A stretch of 8,284 nucleotides of DNA. Source: Actinomycetota bacterium. Lineage in GTDB: Bacteria; Actinomycetota; Actinomycetes; Nanopelagicales; Nanopelagicaceae. Made by a program: the position numbers and the translations under genes. The stretch is taken from assembly GCA_947480465.1 (NCBI GenBank), contig CANKCT010000029.1:1-8284 (forward strand). The letters run 5' to 3'. The first letter of the stretch is position 1; each line of letters starts with the position of its first letter. Shown here one piece after another: positions 1-5,535 of this stretch. The notes beneath the pieces are model-generated. The model searched no databases and was not told the origin of the DNA. It saw nothing but the letters and a program-made list of their open reading frames with translations.

Positions 1-21
1 GAGCCTAGAACTTAGGTCTGA

Positions 22-834
22 CTATTTCTTGGCGGCAGCCAGCGTTGCTGGATGTTGAATGACGAAAAGGGGAAGGGAGCGCGCTTGGGCATCACGAATT
101 CCGGCCATGCGAATATCGCAGAGTCGAGCTAGCTCTGCATATGCGACCTCGCCCATGAGTTTTTGCAGTTCATACTTATTTGAGATGTATACAGGTTCTT
201 TTCCAACGTGCGCTTCGGTATTGCTCGTGCAGTACCAGTCAAAATCATCGCCACCATCGCCCCAAGCAAGGCGTTCATATTCGCCAATTACAGTTACTGA
301 ATATTCGCGCTCGCCAACTTCGCGAGTTTCATAACTACGTCGAAGCGGTAACTGCCAACAGACATCAGGTTTTGTATCTACAAAGTGCTTATTTTCTTTA
401 ATTGCTAAATGATGTAAGACGCAGCCAAATGAACCGGTAAAACCTTCTGCTTCGTAACCTTTACGGTTTAGGAAGATACAACCATCTTCGACGCGACGAG
501 TTTTCCGGTCACCATCTTCATCTTTCTCAGAAATTCGAAGTTTTGCACCAGGTTTTTTAGGACGTGCCTCAGAATAAAACTGCCACATCTCTGGTGTTAA
601 GTAAGCAGCCGCACGATCGGTGCGTGCTTCATCTTCTTCATCTGTATACATTGCACCTTCAGTGCAACATCCAGAATTGGGTTGGTTCTTAAAAACTCCT
701 TGGCAACCATCTCCATAAATGCATGTCCAGTAAGAAGTTAGCCAGGTGAGATCACACTTAAAAATTTCCTCAGGTTGTGTAGGGTCGGTAAATTCAACCC
801 AATCTCGGGCAAATCCAGGCTTTATTTCAGACAT
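22..834 (-). CDS. Conserved cysteine-rich protein, DUF3109/YkgJ-like metal-binding cysteine cluster
   Basis: A 270-residue protein of unknown function, with no signal peptide or membrane segment, so probably cytosolic. It is notable for nine cysteines in an ordered layout: C27, C38, C44, the pair C56-C57, then C119 (DGCIFLNR), C138 (FGCVLHHLA), C159 (DVCWQLPL) and two outlying ones, C202 and C239. The order 'cysteine cluster, CC pair, DGCxFL, GCxLH, CxQxPL' resembles the YkgJ/DUF3109 zinc- or iron-chelating families, where a short late motif CRxYP follows the cluster. The N-terminal part (CDLTWLTSYWTCIYGDGCQG) looks like proteins I recall as conserved in Actinobacteria; that is memory, not a search. 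The acidic and basic stretch at about 65-115 looks like a surface insertion. The gene is divergent from proC across 39 bases and has no Shine-Dalgarno; a TANNNT hexamer lies 8 bases before its ATG. It ends in TAG near the window edge. Coding call is firm, family moderate, function unknown. Confidence 0.85.
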   Translation of the reverse strand: MSEIKPGFARDWVEFTDPTQPEEIFKCDLTWLTSYWTCIYGDGCQGVFKNQPNSGCCTEGAMYTDEEDEARTDRAAAYLTPEMWQFYSEARPKKPGAKLRISEKDEDGDRKTRRVEDGCIFLNRKGYEAEGFTGSFGCVLHHLAIKENKHFVDTKPDVCWQLPLRRSYETREVGEREYSVTVIGEYERLAWGDGGDDFDWYCTSNTEAHVGKEPVYISNKYELQKLMGEVAYAELARLCDIRMAGIRDAQARSLPLFVIQHPATLAAAKK

Positions 835-842
835 AGACTCAG

Positions 843-848
843 AGCCTA
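843..848 (-). promoter_or_regulatory. Candidate -10 element of the cysteine-rich protein gene (near-leaderless)
   Basis: On the minus strand this reads TAGGCT, matching the actinobacterial TANNNT -10 pattern, and is followed by 8 bases and then the ATG of the 270-residue gene. No Shine-Dalgarno is present in the gap. The spacing would put transcription start at or within a few bases of the start codon. No convincing -35 box is visible. The hexamer lies in the left arm of the inverted repeat shared with the proC promoter. Inference only. Confidence 0.45.
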
Positions 849-861
849 CACGCTTAACAGG

Positions 862-867
862 TAGGCT
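862..867 (+). promoter_or_regulatory. Candidate -10 element for leaderless proC transcript
   Basis: TAGGCT (TANNNT) occupies exactly -12 to -7 counted from the A of the proC ATG at 874. If used as a -10 box, transcription would start on that A, giving a leaderless mRNA. The weak purine run (GTAGG) before proC is inside this hexamer and its repeat arm, so it is less likely to be a real ribosome binding site. No clear -35 box is seen, which is common for this promoter class in Actinobacteria. Confidence 0.5.
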
Positions 868-873
868 TGCACA

Positions 874-1677
874 ATGAGTAAGTCGATATCAGTTGGTGTA
901 ATTGGTGCAGGCATCATGGGTGAAGCCCTTATTGCTGGATTAATTTCCTATGGTGTAGATCCGCTACAGATTACGGTTTCTGAAAAGCGCAAAGAACGCG
1001 CTGATGAACTGATGAATCGTTATGGCATAAAAGTCGACGATATTGAAAAGAATGTTTCAAGTGCCGATGTCCTACTTCTAGTTGTAAAGCCACAGGATAT
1101 GTCTGGCGTACTTGAGCAAATAAGGAGTTGGATAAATACTTCGGCCGTTGTTGTTACTTTTGCAGCTGGCAAGAAGATCTCATTTATCTCAGATGCACTT
1201 GGAACACATAACCCAGTTATCCGTGTAATGCCCAATACCGCCACAATTGTTGGTGCTGGCATGGCAGCAATTTCACTAGGTGAAGGCGTCACTGATGAAC
1301 AAACTAACTTCGTTACTGGATTTTTGGCTGCAACTGGAAAGGTTGTCGAAGTTCCAGAAGAGCTCCAAGATGCAGTCACTGCAACTAGCGGATCTGGTCC
1401 AGCATATTTCTTTAGATTTGTAGAAGCAATGATTGCTGGTGCCCAGGAACTTGGACTTTCAAATGAAGTTGCCACTCAATTAACCGTGCAGACAATAGTG
1501 GGTGCTGCAAAATTGCTAGAAGAGTCAGGAAAATCAGCTACGACTCTTCGTGAAAATGTCACAAGCCCTAATGGAACAACGGCTGCAGCATTGGCTTCAT
1601 TTGAGGATGCACATATTTCTGAGTTAGTTGCCACCGCTATGAAAGCCGCGCGCAATCGCTCGCAAGAACTCGCGTGA
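874..1677 (+). CDS. proC: Pyrroline-5-carboxylate reductase
   Basis: Catalyses the last step of proline synthesis, reducing 1-pyrroline-5-carboxylate to proline with NAD(P)H in the cytosol. The 267 residues match the usual family length. The N-terminal Rossmann fold opens with VGVIGAGIMG (dinucleotide loop G11-x-G13-x-x-G16). It continues with VVKPQ at 70-74 and RVMPNT at 117-122, both conserved in ProC. The C-terminal helical dimerisation domain carries TSGSGPAYFF (171-180), which helps form the substrate site, and the family signature region LRENVTSPNGTT (225-236). The ATG at 874 is chosen because it sits directly ahead of the Rossmann strand and exactly at the spacing of the upstream TAGGCT. 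The stop overlaps the next gene's start (GTGA), so the two are probably co-translated. No proA or proB is in the window. No anomaly is seen. Confidence 0.97.
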   Translation: MSKSISVGVIGAGIMGEALIAGLISYGVDPLQITVSEKRKERADELMNRYGIKVDDIEKNVSSADVLLLVVKPQDMSGVLEQIRSWINTSAVVVTFAAGKKISFISDALGTHNPVIRVMPNTATIVGAGMAAISLGEGVTDEQTNFVTGFLAATGKVVEVPEELQDAVTATSGSGPAYFFRFVEAMIAGAQELGLSNEVATQLTVQTIVGAAKLLEESGKSATTLRENVTSPNGTTAAALASFEDAHISELVATAMKAARNRSQELA

Positions 1678-2861
1678 AAAAACTTTTTTTAATTGTTATT
1701 GCTTCGCTCGTAGTTAGTCTGCCAGCAAATGCCGCACCTCTTAAGCAAATTTCCGTTAAATCTCTTACTCCTTTGACAACTATTGGCTCTGTAGCCGAAG
1801 TTTCGGGTGTATTGATTAGAGGCTCTGAGATAGTTATTTTTGGAAGTAGAGATGAAAAGTCTTATGTGCGCGCCATAGATCAAACTGGAAAAGAGTTATG
1901 GAGCTCTGAACTAGGCCCAGAGTTAAACTCTATTGCAACCGCAGGGACAGTTGATGTCTCTGGAAATATCTGGATAGCAGGTTCAGTATCTGAAACCGTT
2001 GTGGCTCCAACTCCTGTCGAAACTTTGAACCCTATAAATCCTGATGGTGTAAGTGTGAGTACTAGTGGGAAAGACATTGAATTCAATACTGTCGCAGTAT
2101 GGAAAATTCCTGTGGGGATTTCAACTCCGGAAACCTTTCTAAATCAACAAGAATCCGCCGTGTTAGTCAATTCAATCATTGCAGACAGCAGTGGAACTTC
2201 GCTGGTTGGAGTTATAGCAACTGAAAAAGGCAATGCGGGATTTCTGATGAACACTGACACTGCCGGTGCTTTCTCGGATCTGGTAAGAATTGGCTCTCAG
2301 GCCACACAACTAAATTCAGTATTAAAGGGCAGAGACGGAGTTAAGACCCTTTTCGGTTCTAGCGGTGAAGTCCTAGGTGGGAAAAAACTTTTAGGAATAA
2401 CCGATGGAATTATTATGGCGTTAAATTCAAAAAATGAAGTGACTAAAGTTGTGAGAAGTTCTGAATCAAAAGCAAATAGAAGTTGGAATACCGCTAGTAG
2501 TACGTATTTATTAGGTGGAAATGTGATTAAAGGGTCAACAACCCAGAGCGCAGTCACAAAATTCTCAAAAACATTTGCTCCGCTATGGACGTATAGGTTT
2601 AATTCGACAGGTTCTACATTTACCGCTGGTAGTACTCGAGCTTTGATTGCATCAACCTCCACGATCCAAACTCTTCGGGGTTGGGTTCCAAAAACTGCCC
2701 GGCCACTTCTTCTGACGTTCGACGCTAAGGGCCTAATTACTGATGCTTATAGCGGACCGTCGAAGAGCACTGAGGTATTTGGGCTTATTGAATCAAAAGC
2801 TTTAGGAGTCGTTGTGCTTGCCATAAGTGAGCAAACCATCTCAGCTTTCTTGGCTAACTAA
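1674..2861 (+). CDS. Secreted protein of unknown function, probable beta-propeller
   Basis: A 395-residue protein with a clear Sec signal peptide: MKK, a hydrophobic core LFLIVIASLVVSL, then a likely cut after PANA (about residue 20). The mature part contains no cysteine and no membrane anchor or LPXTG, so it is probably free outside the cell. It is rich in Ser, Thr, Gly and short beta-type segments, several resembling the blade motifs of PQQ/WD-like propellers: AIDQTGKELWSSELG (67-81), VDVSGNIWIAGS (93-104), IMALNSKNEVTKVV (247-260), FSKTFAPLWTYRF (297-309) and LTFDAKGLITDAYSG (347-361). No catalytic motif is recognisable, so no function is assigned. The start is GTG at 1674, sharing GTGA with the proC stop. 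It has no Shine-Dalgarno of its own, which suggests translation by re-initiation. It ends tail to tail against the metalloprotease gene. Beta-propeller is inference from the pattern; coding status is firm. Confidence 0.85.
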   Translation: MKKLFLIVIASLVVSLPANAAPLKQISVKSLTPLTTIGSVAEVSGVLIRGSEIVIFGSRDEKSYVRAIDQTGKELWSSELGPELNSIATAGTVDVSGNIWIAGSVSETVVAPTPVETLNPINPDGVSVSTSGKDIEFNTVAVWKIPVGISTPETFLNQQESAVLVNSIIADSSGTSLVGVIATEKGNAGFLMNTDTAGAFSDLVRIGSQATQLNSVLKGRDGVKTLFGSSGEVLGGKKLLGITDGIIMALNSKNEVTKVVRSSESKANRSWNTASSTYLLGGNVIKGSTTQSAVTKFSKTFAPLWTYRFNSTGSTFTAGSTRALIASTSTIQTLRGWVPKTARPLLLTFDAKGLITDAYSGPSKSTEVFGLIESKALGVVVLAISEQTISAFLAN

Positions 2862-2879
2862 CCTAATCTCGGAGTTAGT
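2854..2879. terminator. Weak inverted repeat at the convergent gene junction
   Basis: CTAACT at 2854-2859 pairs with AGTTAG at 2873-2878, and the shifted pair ACTAAC (2857-2862) with GTTAGT (2874-2879) also fits. The repeat spans the interlocked stop codons of the two convergent genes, where a bidirectional terminator would be expected. It is AT-rich and has no T-run on either side, so it is a poor intrinsic terminator. It is listed because it is the only candidate in a junction with no spacer. Confidence 0.2.
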
Positions 2880-5245
2880 AGAGATAACTTATTATCAACT
2901 GTAGCAAGAAGGTATCGCACCTTATTTATGGTTACCCAAGCACTTGCTATCTGATTGGTGCTTTGATTACTCGTGACTAACAAAATCGCACTTTGGCCTT
3001 TATCGGTCTTCGTTGTATCAGCGGCACAAAGGCGTTCTTGGCAGTTAAAGACGATTAAGTTTGCATCTGATGAAAGATCAGGGCCAGGTGCTCCAAAGTT
3101 TTCAGTAGTAATGCTCGATATTTTCTGTGGTTGGTATAGAGATGCCCAGCGCAATTGATTAGGCTCTGGAAAAGAACTTGCTGATGACGCCAACCAGGTC
3201 GCACGCACATGGCCATTTACTTTGGTCAGAGAAATATCAAACCCAAAAACTAATGCCTTATCTGTTGAAACATCTAACGTTTGGTAGGACCACGAATTAG
3301 CAACTGCACTTGTCCGAGATGCCACACGAACAGCGCCGGAAGTTATCTCTCGCTTCTGGTTAACAGAGAGAATTGCGTCATAAACTAGATAAGTAACAGT
3401 ACCTTCAACCATCGCGCTCAAATGATTACCAACGTCACCAATTGAGCGCCCTTCGGTATCGCGATCACCATCGATGAGTTCATAATTCCAAGCTGAATTC
3501 TTTGTTTTTATCGCCCCAAGCAAAATACCTTGAGTTTCATCTCGGTAAAAGACTTGTACAGAATTGATTGTGGCAATGCAAGCATTTGAGACACTTACAT
3601 CACTTGCAGTACGAACCCGTAAGACACTTTGGTAGCTATTTACAGATGCACCATTGCCGTCAACAACGTCATAAGTGAAAGTTTTGCCATTATATGTAGC
3701 GTACCTAAGGTCTTTGTCAGTTTCGTCGCTGTAAAAGAGATGGAGAGTTTGCCGAGAATTAGTGCCATTCACACACATAGAAATCGGGCTAGTTATTGGA
3801 TTACGAGTACGTCCACCTGAACCACCTGCTCCATCCATGGTTATCTTTTTCCATGTTTTTCCATTATAAAGTGCAAGCTTTAAACGTCCAGATTTTTCAT
3901 CGGTGTATGCGACTGCAGGCAGACCATTGAAGAGTGTGCTAGTTATATTCGTAGCACTCGTAGCTGCATCAAATAAACTACTTTTCCATCCTGCTTGAGG
4001 GACGACTGGTTTTGTCGTCGCAGGTGGCGAACTTCCTAGTAAATTCTTTGCAGTAACTGTGAATGCGTAAGATGTTCCATTTTTTAGCCCAGTAACTAGA
4101 GCAGGACTAGAAGTTACTTGGCTTTCAACTCCAGTTTTCAGATTTTTGATGACGTAGCCAGAAATTTGTGCGGATCTTAAATTCGCCGGCGGATCAAAAG
4201 TGATCAATGCCCCAGCGTCAGCTATTAAAGCTTTGGCGTTTCGTGGTGAATCAGGAAGACCAGTTGCAATACCTGCTGGTGGTTTGCTTCTCATATCTTC
4301 TAGCATGGCCAATAACAGCGGACCTGGTTCAGTAAAAATCTCACCTGGGTCCAGATTTGGTGTCATCAGTGAGTCTCTACCCGCTTTAGAAAAAGTCTGT
4401 TCATCTAAGTGGCTAGTTGAAGAGCCTGATTGATACTGCAAAGGCGTATAAAGTTTTGGTTTAACACCACCATTGGCTTTAATTCCCGCAGGACCAGACC
4501 AAACTAAAGAAGAGGTTAAAGTCTTGGCTAATTCAGCAGAAGGGGTTGGTAAATCTGCCAAGCGACGACCATCAGCGCTTTGTGCGAAGGCATCAAATGG
4601 AGTTGGTTGATCTAAGCTCGCGATATCTAAAAGCGTTTCATATGATTCATTAGAAATAAACCCAAGCCCGTGTGCAATTTCGTGAAGAAAGACTGAAGTT
4701 AAATCATATTCATTCGAACGCGGCAGACCATCACCCCGCGAATTCCAAGCCCCGCCAGAGTTAACCTCGATAATCATTTCAGGATTGCTTTTATCGAGAT
4801 CTTTACCGGCAATTGCATTAGCCAGAGCCGACGTGTACCAAAGAGATGGGTCCGGTGCTCCGGGAAAAGATGAAAAGAAATTTCCCGGCCGCGCACTTCC
4901 AAGAATTCCCCATGAAGTTGAACGGCCCCATGTTGCCTCAATAGATATTGGAACTGTCGATGAGAAATTAACAGACCAGATATCTATTGCACTTTGTACA
5001 TCTTGCTTTGCCCACTCAGGGAAACCGCTATAAGTAACTTTAAACTTGGACTTAACTATCCCGCTAACATTTTTCACCCGTGGGATTTGATTGGTCACAC
5101 TTGCTGTACCAGCATAAGTATGTACCCAGTGCTGGGATGGAATTTCAGCGAAAAGTGCTTCAGCGGATGGTGAGTTCAAAAGTGGGGCACAGATGAGGAA
5201 AGCTAAAAGGGAGGCTTTGACCGACCTCGCGTTGATACCCACCAT
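2858..5245 (-). CDS. Secreted zinc metalloprotease with Fn3 and beta-propeller-like repeats
   Basis: A 795-residue multidomain exoenzyme. Residues 1-30 form a signal peptide (basic start, hydrophobic ASLLAFLICAPLL, likely cut after SAEA). The metzincin-type protease domain, about 60-320, holds HEIAHGLGF with zinc ligands H188 and H192 and catalytic E189. Position 198, the usual third ligand of HExxHxxGxxH, is Ser. Instead SHLDE (H279) followed by LMTP (Met-turn M294) suggests the third histidine is displaced downstream, as in leishmanolysin (M8). Residues about 352-415 are an Fn3 domain (hallmark GLKNGTSYAFTVTAKN). From 420 on, repeats of the type FYSDET...LRYATYNGK..Y..VDG (about 445, 501, 563, and a weaker one at 616) look like propeller blades. 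Cysteines 491, 556, 735 and 740 could form disulfides. Probably degrades extracellular protein; the substrate is unknown. The start ATG at 5245 has no Shine-Dalgarno but a TANNNT hexamer 8 bases upstream. It is a lone gene on its transcript, divergent from the glutaredoxin-like gene. Confidence 0.9.
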   Translation of the reverse strand: MVGINARSVKASLLAFLICAPLLNSPSAEALFAEIPSQHWVHTYAGTASVTNQIPRVKNVSGIVKSKFKVTYSGFPEWAKQDVQSAIDIWSVNFSSTVPISIEATWGRSTSWGILGSARPGNFFSSFPGAPDPSLWYTSALANAIAGKDLDKSNPEMIIEVNSGGAWNSRGDGLPRSNEYDLTSVFLHEIAHGLGFISNESYETLLDIASLDQPTPFDAFAQSADGRRLADLPTPSAELAKTLTSSLVWSGPAGIKANGGVKPKLYTPLQYQSGSSTSHLDEQTFSKAGRDSLMTPNLDPGEIFTEPGPLLLAMLEDMRSKPPAGIATGLPDSPRNAKALIADAGALITFDPPANLRSAQISGYVIKNLKTGVESQVTSSPALVTGLKNGTSYAFTVTAKNLLGSSPPATTKPVVPQAGWKSSLFDAATSATNITSTLFNGLPAVAYTDEKSGRLKLALYNGKTWKKITMDGAGGSGGRTRNPITSPISMCVNGTNSRQTLHLFYSDETDKDLRYATYNGKTFTYDVVDGNGASVNSYQSVLRVRTASDVSVSNACIATINSVQVFYRDETQGILLGAIKTKNSAWNYELIDGDRDTEGRSIGDVGNHLSAMVEGTVTYLVYDAILSVNQKREITSGAVRVASRTSAVANSWSYQTLDVSTDKALVFGFDISLTKVNGHVRATWLASSASSFPEPNQLRWASLYQPQKISSITTENFGAPGPDLSSDANLIVFNCQERLCAADTTKTDKGQSAILLVTSNQSTNQIASAWVTINKVRYLLATVDNKLSLLTPRLG

Positions 5246-5253
5246 AGGTGCAA

Positions 5254-5259
5254 ACGCTA
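5254..5259 (-). promoter_or_regulatory. Candidate -10 element of the metalloprotease gene
   Basis: On the minus strand TAGCGT (TANNNT) lies 8 bases before the ATG of the metalloprotease, the same spacing as seen for the 270-residue gene. No Shine-Dalgarno lies between. It would give a leaderless or nearly leaderless mRNA. It sits in a 35-base gap shared with the divergent glutaredoxin-like gene and overlaps its upstream region. No -35 is evident. Confidence 0.4.
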
Positions 5260-5280
5260 TCAGGGTGAGATGATTTGACC

Positions 5281-5535
5281 ATGCCCGAGGTCGTCTCTAT
5301 TTACTCACGCCATGGATGTCATCTTTGCGAGGTGGCCCTGGAAGTTTTGGAGTCTATGAAACTTGAACTCGGCTTTAGCATCGAGGAGATTTATATAGAT
5401 GGAGATGATGAGTTAGAGCGTCTGTATGGCGAACAAATCCCTGTCATACATATCGACGGTCAGCACCATGATTTTTGGCGAATAGATCCAGAGCGCTTTA
5501 GATCTTCCCTTGAAAAACATCGTCAGCATCGATAA
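5281..5535 (+). CDS. Glutaredoxin-like protein (DUF836 type)
   Basis: A small thioredoxin-fold protein, 84 residues from ATG 5281 (86 from an in-frame TTG at 5275). Strand 1 VVSIYSRHG leads into the redox motif CHLC. The cis-proline loop is QIPVIHIDG, after which comes the short DFWRID segment typical of DUF836 glutaredoxin-like proteins. Such proteins are presumed thiol-disulfide oxidoreductases or redox carriers in the cytosol; the partner is unknown. Start choice is uncertain. TTG 5275 has an SD-like AGGGTGAG (5262-5269) at good distance. ATG 5281 has GATGAT exactly at -12 to -7, compatible with a leaderless start, and I prefer it because ATG is the commoner start. The 3' end overlaps the helicase 3' end by 38 bases on the opposite strand. 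It is divergent from the metalloprotease, with no clear functional link. Confidence 0.85.
   Translation: MPEVVSIYSRHGCHLCEVALEVLESMKLELGFSIEEIYIDGDDELERLYGEQIPVIHIDGQHHDFWRIDPERFRSSLEKHRQHR

Larger units (their letters stand above)
843..867. repeat. Perfect 7-bp inverted repeat in the divergent promoter gap
   Basis: AGCCTAC at 843-849 and GTAGGCT at 861-867 are exact reverse complements separated by 11 bases. They occupy most of the 39-base gap between the two divergent starts. Each arm contains TAGGCT reading toward its own gene, so the symmetry places a -10-like hexamer in each arm. The repeat could be an operator for a dimeric repressor with a centre-to-centre distance of 18 bases, or simply the by-product of two identical -10 elements facing outwards. 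Only an alignment of related genomes would tell these apart. Confidence 0.5.

Noticed and set aside
4..16. Small hairpin CCTA/TAGG just beyond the stop of the cysteine-rich gene, considered as a terminator
   Set aside because: Only four base pairs, no T-run visible, and the region is cut by the window edge.
1020..1475. 151-codon open frame antisense to proC
   Set aside because: It lies wholly within proC, its translation is Ser/Thr/Pro-rich with no recognisable motif, and proC is unambiguous; a shadow frame.
2297..2662. 121-codon open frame antisense to the secreted propeller-like gene
   Set aside because: It mirrors the sense gene's codon pattern and shows no motif or start signal; the sense frame has a signal peptide and fits the operon.
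3846..3864. 9-base direct repeat TTTTTCCAT separated by one base
   Set aside because: It codes for Lys/Trp-rich residues (GKTWKK) of the propeller-like repeats on the minus strand; codon composition explains it.
4785..5033. 82-codon plus-strand frame inside the metalloprotease gene
   Set aside because: The opposite strand carries the signal-peptide-bearing, HExxH-containing protease across the whole region.
5183..5194. Cys19 in the metalloprotease signal peptide, considered as a lipoprotein lipobox
   Set aside because: The residue before the cysteine is Ile, not Gly/Ala/Ser, and the cysteine lies inside the hydrophobic core; a standard Sec cut after SAEA fits better.
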